DNA from: MWEH01 sp035409945 | GTDB lineage: Bacteria > Bacillota > Clostridia > Christensenellales > DTU072 | Direction of reading: 5' to 3' | Assembly (NCBI GenBank): GCA_035409945.1 | Contig: DAONQC010000002.1 | Location: 248,001 to 312,000, forward strand | Length of the DNA stretch: 64,000 nucleotides | Shown here: positions 1-10,620 of the stretch, one piece after another | Layout: each line of letters opens with the position of its first letter | How positions within the stretch are numbered: position 1 is the stretch's first letter | Made by a program: the position numbers and the translations under genes | The notes under the pieces: generated by a model | What the model was told of the DNA's origin: nothing | What the model saw: the letters and a program-made list of their open reading frames with translations, nothing else | Databases searched by the model: none

Positions 1-1772
1 TTAATTGTAAGCGAAAGATCAGTTAAAGTCTTATCGGGAGGAATTTCTAATTCGCGAATATCCCACCACCACCATTCTCTAAATATGTTTATTGCCCCAC
101 TAGAACGCTTGATATATGGTACTTGGCTTGCATCGTATAAAAAACCATTTCCATAGAAAGATATGCCTATATGGAAATTCAGTTGTTTATTTGCAACTAT
201 ATCATCCTGTAGACAGGCATTATACTCCTCATCTTTAGTAAGGTATTGAAGTTCATCAAACTTCGTTATATTAATATAGTCCGGAGTATCCATTAATTTA
301 AACTCAAAACTCCGCTTTATACTCTCAACTGGCTTGTTATACAACATAAATGTGGCAGAAATTACAGCGGACCTACCTGCTCCCTCCTCATGAAAAGAGA
401 GCATTATATCTTTAGAATCTTCAATTTCTTCTATGCTAACTACCGAGCTATCGCTAGTATTCCATTTTACATCAAAGGTATGATTTTTATTTGATAACCC
501 AAACCTGTGTTTATTAGTTAGCTCATAGTTTTCATCTAACCAGAAATGCCCCCATTTTCTAGTTAACTGTATTCCTAGTTTTGCATCTTCTAGTCCAAGC
601 TCAAGTTCGAATGTGGGAACTCTTTCTTTAACAGTGAATATTATTTGCTTTTCCTCACTGCCTTTTCTTGCAGTAACAACTAATTCGCCAGGAATTAGTG
701 GAAACAAAGCGCCAGTTTCTTTATCAATTGTTGCTTTTGATGGATCGGCTGTAAAAATTACTCCCTTTTCAATCTTTTTACCGGTAAGCAAGTCTTTTAC
801 ACCCAAAAAGTATGGAGTATTATTTGAATAAAGGAGAGTAGGACCCTCATTAAAACCCCAGTCATTTGCCTTGGCTACCATCACCAGCATAGTATCTTCC
901 GTTACATAACCCGTATCTTTATCGGTGTGTATAACCGTTGCAATTAAATCCCCTTGTACATTCTCTTCAATAGTCACTTCTGTACACTCTGGGTCTGGGT
1001 CTAGCGTGAATACTTCTCTAATGTATGTAGGAGTTACATTTTCCTCCTCTACATATATTTTCTTGTCTTTGATGATGGCATTCTTAGTATCCATCTCAAG
1101 TAGCACATGTGTTAAATCTCCAGTTTTGTCTATTGCTTCGGCTCTGATTTGTGCCTGCCCTCTTGATAGAATAGTTAAATATCCATTTGGAGATATGGAT
1201 ATGACATCCTTGCCTTCTGCAACCCGCCAGTGCACTGAAGCTCCTCTCAGGGCTTCTATTGGCGTAATCTCTAAGTGCAACTGACCACTACTTCTTATTT
1301 CTATGATGCTTCCTGATAGCAACTCCTTACCTGCCTCGTCAAAAACAACTAAACTCTCTATAGAATCACTAGTTATATTGAATATAACCGCTCTTTTTAC
1401 ATTGACATTAGCTTCAGCTGATATAACGACTTTGACTGGCCCTACTTTTTTGGGAATTACGCTATATCTATTTGTATCACCCCTTCTAACTATCTCAACA
1501 TCGCCTACTGAACCTTCTTCAATTTCAGGAGTATTAATGTTTGAATTCTTAGTCATGAGAGGTAGTACATCAACTATGATAAAAGAATTTAGATCGTTTA
1601 TGTCTATAGTTATAATGTCATCTTTCCCAATTATTTTATTGTTAGAGTTCCTTATTTCGATGCCAAAAGGATTGTCGGGAGTGGTAATTGAAATAACTCT
1701 ACTAGTAGCGGTTAACGCTATAGTAACAATTATTGGAATCAATATGATTATAAATATTAAGAACTTTCGCAT
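1..1772 (-). CDS. Tandem large exported protein, copy A (C-terminus cut by window edge)
   Basis: This reading frame stays open to the left edge, so about 590 N-terminal residues are visible. It begins at the ATG read from 1772, with a hydrophobic N-terminal segment of about 20 residues and no lipobox cysteine, so it is a signal peptide or anchor. Behind it lie beta-rich stretches of the bacterial Ig-like (Big) kind, for example the motif 'PLIPGELVVTARKG'. It is the first of four tandem paralogues with copies B, C and D. It shares its mid-region version ('AKANDWGF', 'SKDIML') with copy D but 'VTPTYIREVF' with copy B, so it is a mosaic. Its function is unknown; a surface-exposed adhesin or structural role is inferred from architecture only. 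Confidence 0.85.
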   Translation of the reverse strand, partial: MRKFLIFIIILIPIIVTIALTATSRVISITTPDNPFGIEIRNSNNKIIGKDDIITIDINDLNSFIIVDVLPLMTKNSNINTPEIEEGSVGDVEIVRRGDTNRYSVIPKKVGPVKVVISAEANVNVKRAVIFNITSDSIESLVVFDEAGKELLSGSIIEIRSSGQLHLEITPIEALRGASVHWRVAEGKDVISISPNGYLTILSRGQAQIRAEAIDKTGDLTHVLLEMDTKNAIIKDKKIYVEEENVTPTYIREVFTLDPDPECTEVTIEENVQGDLIATVIHTDKDTGYVTEDTMLVMVAKANDWGFNEGPTLLYSNNTPYFLGVKDLLTGKKIEKGVIFTADPSKATIDKETGALFPLIPGELVVTARKGSEEKQIIFTVKERVPTFELELGLEDAKLGIQLTRKWGHFWLDENYELTNKHRFGLSNKNHTFDVKWNTSDSSVVSIEEIEDSKDIMLSFHEEGAGRSAVISATFMLYNKPVESIKRSFEFKLMDTPDYINITKFDELQYLTKDEEYNACLQDDIVANKQLNFHIGISFYGNGFLYDASQVPYIKRSSGAINIFREWWWWDIRELEIPPDKTLTDLSLTI

Positions 1773-1931
1773 CCCAAACCCATTATAAAAGGTCGCTATT
1801 ATCTAATCTTAACGCTCGATAACAGCCCGATTATTACGCTCAACACCATTTAAGTTTTATTGTTTTTGTATTACTTAACTGTTTTTCAGGTTATCAACCA
1901 GCGAAGTTGAACCAGAAAATAATTAGAGTTA

Positions 1932-1960
1932 ATTTTTGTAGCTTACATCTACTGGTTTAG
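1932..1960 (-). repeat. Decayed copy of the 3' end of copy B
   Basis: On the minus strand this stretch can be read as 'KPVDVSYK', close to the true C-terminus 'NPVDFYK' of the gene that ends at 1993. It looks like a tandem duplicate of the gene end left in the spacer. The match is short, so the call is tentative. Confidence 0.4.
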
Positions 1961-1992
1961 AATTATGTTCATCACTGACTATAAGAGCTATA

Positions 1993-4722
1993 TTACTTGT
2001 AGAAATCAACAGGATTGCCGGTCAGCCTGGCATAAAGTTCATATGTATGCGGTACGGGATCGCCTGGTTTAGAATCAGGCTCATTTCCACCTTGATAGTT
2101 GGGACAAATTAGCACATTATCAAATTCCATGGAAATCATTCCTGGAAACATCATATCAACTAAATTAGCTAGCCCAGCAAACTGAGGTGTGAAATACTCG
2201 CCTTTTTCGTCTATTACAGGGACAACCAGGCTGGTTATTCTATCATCTTCACTAATTACGCGTGAGCATGCATCGTCTCCAGGGTTGAATATAAGCCCAC
2301 AAGCAAACATCCCAAGACTTATATATTTAGTCCTTCTATGAACATAGTATAAGTGTTCTAAGTTTTTGGCTGCCACATATTCATTTAATGCTCCTAATAA
2401 GAGATTTTCTAGTAATGTAAGCAAGTTTTCAGTTTTTTCTGCGGGCATAGATGAAAATTCTAATATTGCATTTATAGCGATTTTGGCTGTCGCTTTTGCA
2501 AAAGACTCTTCAGTATGCCAATTGTATATATCTAAAAAACCTTCAATACTAATATTAGGCATGTATCCCGAAGCTAAATCTTCTAAATCATAAGAGCCAT
2601 AATATGTCATAAAAATACCAGCACCACTTCTTGAATTTTTTATAACATTATTTTTTAAAATTAATGTCCCACGATCGCCTTCAAATGCCCCGCTAGTAGC
2701 TGGAGGATAAAATAAGTATAAAGAATATGTTTCATTATCGCCGAGTATACAACCTTCAAGCATAATATTTCTAACACGTAAACAATAAATGCCTCTGTCA
2801 GTATTAAATACTTGCATATACTTAAACTTAACACCGCCACGATAAAAACCAAACAAGCTTATCGCATCGCCTCTATTTAGCATATTTCCATTTTCCATAC
2901 TTACAGTATTTCGCATACGCATTTCTTCAAAAACTAAACTTTTTTCGTTTGTAGTATTATCGACAATCTCTTTACCAGCAGGTACTTCTAAATTTTTACC
3001 TTCGTAATGCTCCTTCAACCTAAATACATTTATAGCCCCTGTGGATAAGGGAACAGAAGGAATTTCACTTGCATCATATAAAAAACCATTACCATAAAAT
3101 GATATACCTACATTGAACACTAACTGTTTTGGAGCTATTATATCGCTTTGTAAACAGGCATTATATTTTTCCTCAATAGACATATGCCAAAGCTCATCAA
3201 ACTTCGTTACATTGATATAATCAGGGGTATCCATTAACTTAAATTCAAAGCTTCGCTTTATGTTCTCAACTGGTCTGTTATACAACATGAATGTGGCAGA
3301 AATCACAGCAGACTTACCAACTCCTTCCTCGTGGAATGTTAGTATTATGTCCTGCGTATCTTCCATCTCTTCTGTTTTTTCTATTTGCTCTATACTTATT
3401 ACCGAACTATCGCTAGTTGACCATCTAACCTCGTAGGTATTATTTTTACTTGATAGCCCAAACCTATATTTATTGGTAAGCTCGTAGTTTTCATCTAGCC
3501 AGTAGGTACCCCACTTTCTGGTCAACTGTATTCCTGACATTGCATCTTCAAGTCCAAGTTCGAGTTCAAATGTAGGAACCCTTTCTTTAACAGTAAATAT
3601 TATTTGTTTTTCCTCCCGACCTCTCTTCGCCGTAACAACTAATTCACCAGGAACTAATGGAAACATAGCCCCCGTTTCTTTATCAATTATTGCTTTTGAA
3701 GGGTCTGCTGTAAAGGTTACTCCCTTTTCTATTTTTTCGCCTGTGAGTAAATCTTTTACACCTAAAAAATATGGTGTGTTGTTTGCATAAAGAATAGTTG
3801 GACCTTCAATAAAATCCCAAGCATGCCGATTTGTTATTATTACCTGTATAGTATCTTCTGTTATGTAACCCGTATCTTTATCAGTGTGTATAACTGTTGC
3901 TATTAAATCTCCTTGTGCATTCTCTTCAATAGTCACTTCCGCATGCTCTGGGTCCAAAGTGAACACTTCTCTAATATATGTGGGAGTAACATTTTCTTCC
4001 TCTACATACACCTTCTTATTTTTAATAATTGCACTCCTAGTATCAAAGACGAGGGTTATATATGGCTGATTCCCATTTTTATCTTTAGCCATAGCTCTAA
4101 CTTCTGAAATCCCTCTTGAATTAATAGTTAAATAACCATTGGGAGTGATAGAAACGCTATCACCATTTACGACACGCCAGGCAACTATATCATCCTTTAA
4201 CGCTTCTATTGGGGAAATTTCCAAATGTAATTGCCCACTATTTCTTACTTCTATGATATTTCCAGACAGTAACTCTTTCCCTTCATCATCAAAAACAACT
4301 AAGCTCTCTATGGAATTACTTGTTATATTAAATACAACTGCTCTTGTTACATTAACATTTGCGGCAGCTGATATTATGACCTTTACAGGCCCTACTTTTT
4401 TAGGAATTACACTGTATCTATTCGTATCGCCCCTTCTTACTATCTCAACATCTCCTATCGAACCCTCTTCAATTTTAGGAGGATTGATTTTAGAGTTTTT
4501 AGTCATAAGCGGTAGTACATCAACTATGATAAAAGCATTTAAATCATCAATATCAACATTTATGATGTCGTTTCTTTCGATAACTTTATTATTTGAGTCT
4601 CTTATCTCTATCCCAAAAGGATTGTCAGGCGTTGTAATAGCAATAACTCTACTAGTAGCCGTTAATGCTATAGCAACAATTATTGGAATTAAAACTATCA
4701 TAAATACTAAAAACTTCTTCAT
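1993..4722 (-). CDS. Tandem large exported protein, copy B
   Basis: The product is 909 residues. Residues 5-25 form a hydrophobic export or anchor segment. Residues about 90-500 are beta-rich and read like successive bacterial Ig-like domains, with 'GYLTINSRG' and 'PLVPGELVVTAKRG' as typical Big-domain strands. Residues about 540-700 contain short rungs such as 'LEGCILGDN' and 'LKNNVIKNS' (ending near 697) that resemble a right-handed parallel beta-helix. The tail ends 'YELYARLTGNPVDFYK'. No catalytic motif, LPXTG or C-terminal membrane segment is seen. The ribosome site before the ATG is weak. I do not recognise a named family; a cell-surface or secreted binding role is inferred. Confidence 0.9.
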   Translation of the reverse strand: MKKFLVFMIVLIPIIVAIALTATSRVIAITTPDNPFGIEIRDSNNKVIERNDIINVDIDDLNAFIIVDVLPLMTKNSKINPPKIEEGSIGDVEIVRRGDTNRYSVIPKKVGPVKVIISAAANVNVTRAVVFNITSNSIESLVVFDDEGKELLSGNIIEVRNSGQLHLEISPIEALKDDIVAWRVVNGDSVSITPNGYLTINSRGISEVRAMAKDKNGNQPYITLVFDTRSAIIKNKKVYVEEENVTPTYIREVFTLDPEHAEVTIEENAQGDLIATVIHTDKDTGYITEDTIQVIITNRHAWDFIEGPTILYANNTPYFLGVKDLLTGEKIEKGVTFTADPSKAIIDKETGAMFPLVPGELVVTAKRGREEKQIIFTVKERVPTFELELGLEDAMSGIQLTRKWGTYWLDENYELTNKYRFGLSSKNNTYEVRWSTSDSSVISIEQIEKTEEMEDTQDIILTFHEEGVGKSAVISATFMLYNRPVENIKRSFEFKLMDTPDYINVTKFDELWHMSIEEKYNACLQSDIIAPKQLVFNVGISFYGNGFLYDASEIPSVPLSTGAINVFRLKEHYEGKNLEVPAGKEIVDNTTNEKSLVFEEMRMRNTVSMENGNMLNRGDAISLFGFYRGGVKFKYMQVFNTDRGIYCLRVRNIMLEGCILGDNETYSLYLFYPPATSGAFEGDRGTLILKNNVIKNSRSGAGIFMTYYGSYDLEDLASGYMPNISIEGFLDIYNWHTEESFAKATAKIAINAILEFSSMPAEKTENLLTLLENLLLGALNEYVAAKNLEHLYYVHRRTKYISLGMFACGLIFNPGDDACSRVISEDDRITSLVVPVIDEKGEYFTPQFAGLANLVDMMFPGMISMEFDNVLICPNYQGGNEPDSKPGDPVPHTYELYARLTGNPVDFYK

Positions 4723-4840
4723 CTTTAAATTGCTTTATGAAGTTACTTCCTAATCTTCATAAAAAAAACAGCTCACCTCTTTACTGTTTCTCCTCTTACT
4801 TTTTTATTTAACCATTCGATAAAGATTCTATTACTAGTTG

Positions 4841-4989
4841 CTATATATCGTTCGGTTTTTTAATACATAGTGCAAACTGGTTCCATTTTAACGTTTTATT
4901 TCCAGTTTACTGGCGATACAGCCTACTCGTTTAGGTACTGTATATCATTCGATTTCCTAATGTCATTATGCAAACTGGTTGCAGTTTTT
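4841..4989. repeat. Two-unit degenerate tandem repeat in spacer
   Basis: A unit at 4841-4890 recurs at 4938-4989 with a period near 98 bases. Both contain 'GCAAACTGGTT' preceded by a 'TATATC.TTCG' block. It occupies most of the 319-base spacer between copies B and C, which otherwise shows no gene. Confidence 0.65.
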
Positions 4990-5041
4990 CTATTTAGTAT
5001 CATATACACTAACTTAAGGTATATATAACAACATATTATAT

Positions 5042-7771
5042 TTATTGATATAAATCCACAGACTTACCAGTAAGTCTAGCATACAATTCATATGTTTGTG
5101 GCACTGGGTCTCCTGGTTTAACGACTGGGATTTTTCCGTTACTAAAGTCATGACAGGTTAAAACACTATCATATTCGACTGAAAACTGTGCTGGAGCGAG
5201 TCTTGTTAGAAGATAAGCAACCCCTTGTAACTGTGGACTCATAACTTCGCCATTTTCATCTAATATAGGCATCGCCAGATTGACTAGCCTACTATCTTCA
5301 CTAATTATTCGTGTTATGTCAGGATTGAAAATTAGCCCAAGCGAAAATATTCCTAAATTTATGTATTTTTTACGGTTGTGTACAAAATATAAGTGACTAA
5401 GTCTCTTATCCGATACATATTCATAAAATGCTTGAGCCAACAAACTTTCTACCATATTTATGAGCTCCTGATCAGGGTTGGCAAACTCTAAAAGTGCACT
5501 AACAGCCACATTAGCACAAGTTTTAGAAAATGATTCTTCGGTATGCCAATTATATATGTCCAAAAATCCTTCAATTTTAGTAATAGGCATATATCCAGCT
5601 GCCATAGCTTCTCTCGAAAACTCGCCCCCGTATGCTATAAATATTCCAGGTCCAGAAGAATTTTTGATAACATTATTTTTTAAAGTAAGGATAGGCTCTC
5701 TTCCGTCATAAGAGCTTGAAGTCAATTCAGGATATATCGCATAAACTGAATCTGTCCCATTATCACCTAAAATACAACCTTCAAATGACATATTGAAAAC
5801 CCAAACGGTATGTATGCCTCTATCCGTGTTATATATTTGCATATACTTAAAACTAACAGGTGCTACAAAAACGCCACATATTGTTATAGCATCTCCCCTA
5901 TCAGTCATGTTCTTTTGCTGTCTTGTTTCTTCATCTATCATAGAAACTGCGTTACGCATACGCATCTCTTCAAAATGTATAGGCTTTTCATCTCTTGCAG
6001 CATCTTCTATAAGCTCTTTACCCTCTTGTAGTTCTAAGTTTTTACTCCTCCATTGGTGCCCTTCTCTAAATATGTTTATAGCACCTGTAGATAACGGAAT
6101 GACAGGAATTTCACTTGCATCATATAAAAAGCCATTCCCATAAAAGGATATCCCTATATTAAAGTTAAGTTGTTTAGGAGCAATTATATCGCTTTGTAAA
6201 CAAGCATTATATTCCTCTTTCAAAGCTAAGCGTTGAAGTTCATCAAACTTTGTTACATTAACATAATCAGGAGTGTCCATTAACTTAAATTCAAAACTTC
6301 TCTTTATTTGCTCTATTGGCTTGTTGTATAACATAAAAGTAGCAGAAATGATAGCAGATTTACCCGCACCTTCCTCGTGAAATGTTAGTATTATGTCCTG
6401 CGTATCTTCCATCTCTTCTGTTTTTTCTATTTCTTCTATGCTTATTACCGAACTGTCGCTAGTTGCCCATTTTACCTCATAGGTATTATTTTTATTCGAT
6501 AACCCAAACCTATACTTATTAGTCAGTTCATAGTTTTCATCAAACCAATAATTACCCCACTTCCTAGTTAACTGTATTCCTAGTTTTGCATCTTCTAGTC
6601 CAAGTTCAAGTTCAAATGTAGGAACTCTTTCTTTAACAGTGAATGTTATTTGTTTTTCCTCACGTCCTTTTCTTGCAGTAACAACTAGTTCTCCAGGAAC
6701 AAGTGGGAACAGAGCTCCAGTTTCTTTGTCAATTATCGCTTTAGACGGATCTACTGTAAAGGTTACTCCCTTTTCTATTTTTTCACCTGTTATTAAGTCT
6801 TTTATGCCTAAAAAGTATGGAGTGTTGCTTGCGTAAAGAATACTTGGACCTTCTATAAAATCCCACGCATGCCGATTTGTTATTATCACTTTTATGGTGT
6901 CTTCTGTTATATCACCAGTGTCTGGATCTGTGTATTTAACCGTTGCTATTAACTCACCTAACAAATTTTCCTCAATACTCACTGTAGTAGTATGTGTTGG
7001 AACTAGAGTACACATAGCCTTTATATAATCAGGATTAGCATTTGCCTCTTCTACATATACTTTCTTATCTTTAATGATTGCATTGCTGGTATCAAAAACA
7101 AGTTCTACATATGGCTGGTTGCCATTTTTATCTTTCGCAGTCGCTCTAATTTCAGAAATCCCTCTTGAATTAATGGTTAGATATCCGTTGGGAGTTATAG
7201 ATACGCTATCGCCATTTGTAACCCGCCAGCTAACAATATCGTCTCTCAATGCTTCGATTGGATAAATTTCTAGATATAACTGTGAGCTATGGTTAAGTTC
7301 AATTGGCTGTCCTGCAAGCATTATCTCGCCGTCTTCATTAAATACAACTAGACTATCTATAGAATCGCTGGTTATGTTAAACACAACCGCTCTTGTTACA
7401 TTTACATTGGCTTCAGCTGATATAACGACTTTTACAGGTCCTACCTTTTTAGGAATTACACTATATCTATTTGTATCCCCCCTTCTAACTATCTCAACGT
7501 CGCCTATTGAACCCTCTTCAATTTCGGGAGGGTTGATATTCGAATTTTTAGTCATAAGGGGTAGTACATCAACTATGATAAAAGCATTTAGATCGTTTAT
7601 GTCGATGTTTATAATGTCATTTTTGTCGATAACCTTGTTATTTGAATCTCTTATCTCTATCCCAAAAGGATTGTCGGGAGTTGTAATAGCAATAACCCTA
7701 CTAGTAGCAGTTAATGCCATAGTAACAATTATCGGAATTAATATTATCATAAATATCAAAAATTTCTTCAT
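5042..7771 (-). CDS. Tandem large exported protein, copy C
   Basis: The product is 909 residues with the same order of parts as copy B: an N-terminal hydrophobic segment, Ig-like beta domains to about residue 500, a beta-helix-like stretch with 'FEGCILGDN' and 'LKNNVIKNS', and the conserved tail 'YELYARLTGKSVDLYQ'. It is mosaic against the others. Near residue 170 it carries the 'NHSSQLYLEIYPIEAL' version shared with copy D. Near residues 290-440 it carries the 'ITNRHAWDFIEGP' and 'EKTEEMEDTQDIILTF' versions shared with copy B. Such switching points to recombination between the tandem genes. Function unknown. Confidence 0.9.
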   Translation of the reverse strand: MKKFLIFMIILIPIIVTMALTATSRVIAITTPDNPFGIEIRDSNNKVIDKNDIINIDINDLNAFIIVDVLPLMTKNSNINPPEIEEGSIGDVEIVRRGDTNRYSVIPKKVGPVKVVISAEANVNVTRAVVFNITSDSIDSLVVFNEDGEIMLAGQPIELNHSSQLYLEIYPIEALRDDIVSWRVTNGDSVSITPNGYLTINSRGISEIRATAKDKNGNQPYVELVFDTSNAIIKDKKVYVEEANANPDYIKAMCTLVPTHTTTVSIEENLLGELIATVKYTDPDTGDITEDTIKVIITNRHAWDFIEGPSILYASNTPYFLGIKDLITGEKIEKGVTFTVDPSKAIIDKETGALFPLVPGELVVTARKGREEKQITFTVKERVPTFELELGLEDAKLGIQLTRKWGNYWFDENYELTNKYRFGLSNKNNTYEVKWATSDSSVISIEEIEKTEEMEDTQDIILTFHEEGAGKSAIISATFMLYNKPIEQIKRSFEFKLMDTPDYVNVTKFDELQRLALKEEYNACLQSDIIAPKQLNFNIGISFYGNGFLYDASEIPVIPLSTGAINIFREGHQWRSKNLELQEGKELIEDAARDEKPIHFEEMRMRNAVSMIDEETRQQKNMTDRGDAITICGVFVAPVSFKYMQIYNTDRGIHTVWVFNMSFEGCILGDNGTDSVYAIYPELTSSSYDGREPILTLKNNVIKNSSGPGIFIAYGGEFSREAMAAGYMPITKIEGFLDIYNWHTEESFSKTCANVAVSALLEFANPDQELINMVESLLAQAFYEYVSDKRLSHLYFVHNRKKYINLGIFSLGLIFNPDITRIISEDSRLVNLAMPILDENGEVMSPQLQGVAYLLTRLAPAQFSVEYDSVLTCHDFSNGKIPVVKPGDPVPQTYELYARLTGKSVDLYQ

Positions 7772-7929
7772 CTTTAAATCACAGCACCGAGTTATTGTTA
7801 TCTAACTTCTATTCTCTCCTCTCCAATTTTTTCTTTAGCGTTACTTTTATTCTTTGCTAAAATAATTGTTTATTTGATATCGCTTGTCTAATTGCTATTA
7901 GCAACTTATATACAGTATAACATTTTGTA

Positions 7930-10617
7930 CTACTCGTACAAATCTGCCGATTTGCCTGTAAGTCGGGCATATAACTCATAAGTTTGGGGCACAGGATCGC
8001 CTGGTTTTACTTCTGGTTCTTTCCCATCACTAAAGTCATGGCATGTTAAAATGCTGTCATATTTTAACTCAAACTTACCTGGTGCAACTACCTCCATAAG
8101 CGTAGCAAGATTTGACATTGATTCACTAATAACTTCGCCATTTTCATCCACTATAGGCATCGCTAAATTTACCAATCTACTGTCTTCGTTTGTTATACAA
8201 GCAGTATTAGTATTGAAAAGCATTCCTACCGTAAATATGCCTAAACTAATGTATTTAGTTCTGTTATGAACATAATACAAATGATTAAGTTTAGAGTTGC
8301 TTATATAGTCATAAAAATAGTCAGCTAAAATTGATTCAAGAAAATCTACCAGGCCTTGATCGGAATTTGTAAATTCTGATAGTGCACTAACACCTACTTT
8401 AGCAACAGTTTCTGCAAACGACCTATCGGTATGCCAATTATATATATCTAAAAATCCTTCTATAGTTATTTCAGGCATATATCCTGCGGCCATTGACTCC
8501 ATCGTAAAGTCACCACCAAATAATATAGTTATCCCTGGACCATTAGAATTCTTAATAACATTGTTTTTAAGCCTTAATGTAGTCCTTCTGAAAGATAACA
8601 AATCGGGAGGAGATATAAAAATAGAAAATGTTGCGTTATCTCCGAGTATACATCCCTCAAACGATAATTGCCCTGTATATATGGCACGAACTCCTAAGTC
8701 TGTATTGAATATCTGCATATACTTAAAACTAACTAAACCAGCATAGATACGCACAAGTTTAATCGCGGCTCCTCTTTTAACCATGTCGACATCTACCATA
8801 GTTTCTACATTTCTCATCCGCATTTCTTCAAAATGTATAGGGAGGGGATTATCACCATTGTCTACTAGCTCTTTACCTTTTGGTCTCTCCAATGGATACT
8901 TATCCCAGTCTACTATCTTTCTAAACACATTAATAGCTCCCGTATCGGGTATAAAATACGGAATTGCGCTGGCATCATATAAAAAACCATTCCCATAAAA
9001 AGATATGCCTAAATTAAATACAATTTGTTTAGTGGCAATAATATCGCTTTGTAAACAGGCATTATATTCTTCTTCAATGGACATATGCCAAAGTTCATCA
9101 AACTTTGTTATGTTAATATAATCGGGAGTATCCATCAATTTAAATTCGAAACTTCTCTTTATCTGTTCAACGGGCCTATTATACAACATAAATGTGGCAG
9201 AAATCACAGCCGATTTGCCTGCACCTTCTTCATGGAAAGTTAGCATTATGTCTTTAGAACCTTCAATTGCTTCTATATTCACTACCGAGCTATCGCTAGT
9301 ATCCCATTTTACATCAAAGGTATGATTTTTATTTGATAACCCAAATCTATGTTGATTAGTAAGTGCGTAATTTTCATCTAACCAGTAATGACCCCATTTT
9401 CTAGTTAACTGTATTCCTAACATTGCATCTTCAATCCCAAGTTCAAGTTCAAATGTAGGTACTCTTTCTTTAACATTGAATATTATTTGTTTTTCCTCAC
9501 GTCCTTTTTTTGCAGTAACAACTAATTCTCCAGGAACTAGTGGGAACATAGCTCCAGTTTCTTTATCAATCGTTGCTTTTGCTGGATCAGCTGTAAAAGT
9601 TACACCCTTTTCTATTTTTTTACCAGTGAGCAAGTCTTTTGCACCTAAAAAGTATGGCGTATTGTTTGTATAAAGAAGAGAGGGACCCTCAATGAAACCC
9701 CAATCGTTTGCCTTAGCTATTACCACCCTCATAGTTTCTTTTGTTATATAATGGGTCTCTTGGTCTTCGTGTGTGACAGTTGCTATTAGCTCCCCTTTTG
9801 CATCTTTTTTTATAGTTACCTCACTGTTTTCGGGATCTAAAGTGAACACTTCCTTAATATATTCAGGATTTGCATTTTCCTCTTCCACATAGACGTTTTT
9901 GTCTTTAATAATTGCGCCACTAGTATCGAAAACAAGCTCTACATATGGCTGATGATTATTCTTATCCTTCGCCATAGCTCTAACTACTGACTGCTCTTTA
10001 CTTCTTGAATTAATAGTTAGATATCCGTTTGGAGTTATAGATATATTTTTTTCTCCATCTGTAACACGCCAGCTAACAATATCTTCCTTTAATGCTTCAA
10101 TTGGATAAATTTCTAGGTATAACTGTGAGCTATGATTTAGCTTTATAACGCTACCGCCTGTGGGCAATGCATTTCCATCACTATCAAATACAACTAAGCT
10201 CTCTATGGAATTACTTGTTATATTAAACACAACTGCTCTTGTTACATTAACATTTGCGGCAGCTGATATAACAACTTTGACTGGTCCTACTTTTTTAGGA
10301 ATTACGCTATATCTATTTGTATCTCCCCTTCTAACTATCTCAACATCGCCTACTGAACCTTCTTCAATTTTAGGAGGATTGATATTAGAGTTTTTAGTCA
10401 TAAGTGGTAACACGTCAATTATTATAAAGGCGTTTAAATCATCAATATCGACGTTTATAATGTCATCTTTTCCAATAACCTTGTTATTAGAGTCCCTAAT
10501 TTCTATACCAAACGGGTTGTCGGGAGTAGTGATGGATATAACCCTACTAGTGGCAGTTAATGCCATAGTAACGATAATCGGAATTAATAGAATTATGAAA
10601 ATTAAAAAATTTCTCAT
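7930..10617 (-). CDS. Tandem large exported protein, copy D
   Basis: The product is 895 residues and is the most upstream copy of the array, so it may be first in the transcript. Its ATG has a better ribosome site (AAAGGG) than the other copies. It has the N-terminal hydrophobic segment, Ig-like beta domains and beta-helix-like centre. It lacks the short 'KTEEMED' insertion seen in B and C and shares 'AKANDWGF' and 'SKDIML' with copy A. The part from about residue 560 to 700 differs most between copies, while the flanks stay similar. No enzyme motif is visible. Confidence 0.9.
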   Translation of the reverse strand: MRNFLIFIILLIPIIVTMALTATSRVISITTPDNPFGIEIRDSNNKVIGKDDIINVDIDDLNAFIIIDVLPLMTKNSNINPPKIEEGSVGDVEIVRRGDTNRYSVIPKKVGPVKVVISAAANVNVTRAVVFNITSNSIESLVVFDSDGNALPTGGSVIKLNHSSQLYLEIYPIEALKEDIVSWRVTDGEKNISITPNGYLTINSRSKEQSVVRAMAKDKNNHQPYVELVFDTSGAIIKDKNVYVEEENANPEYIKEVFTLDPENSEVTIKKDAKGELIATVTHEDQETHYITKETMRVVIAKANDWGFIEGPSLLYTNNTPYFLGAKDLLTGKKIEKGVTFTADPAKATIDKETGAMFPLVPGELVVTAKKGREEKQIIFNVKERVPTFELELGIEDAMLGIQLTRKWGHYWLDENYALTNQHRFGLSNKNHTFDVKWDTSDSSVVNIEAIEGSKDIMLTFHEEGAGKSAVISATFMLYNRPVEQIKRSFEFKLMDTPDYINITKFDELWHMSIEEEYNACLQSDIIATKQIVFNLGISFYGNGFLYDASAIPYFIPDTGAINVFRKIVDWDKYPLERPKGKELVDNGDNPLPIHFEEMRMRNVETMVDVDMVKRGAAIKLVRIYAGLVSFKYMQIFNTDLGVRAIYTGQLSFEGCILGDNATFSIFISPPDLLSFRRTTLRLKNNVIKNSNGPGITILFGGDFTMESMAAGYMPEITIEGFLDIYNWHTDRSFAETVAKVGVSALSEFTNSDQGLVDFLESILADYFYDYISNSKLNHLYYVHNRTKYISLGIFTVGMLFNTNTACITNEDSRLVNLAMPIVDENGEVISESMSNLATLMEVVAPGKFELKYDSILTCHDFSDGKEPEVKPGDPVPQTYELYARLTGKSADLYE

Positions 10618-10620
10618 TTA

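Noticed and set aside
613..1788. Three plus-strand open frames opposite copy A
   Set aside because: They are opposite-strand shadows, and the same shadows recur opposite copies B, C and D.
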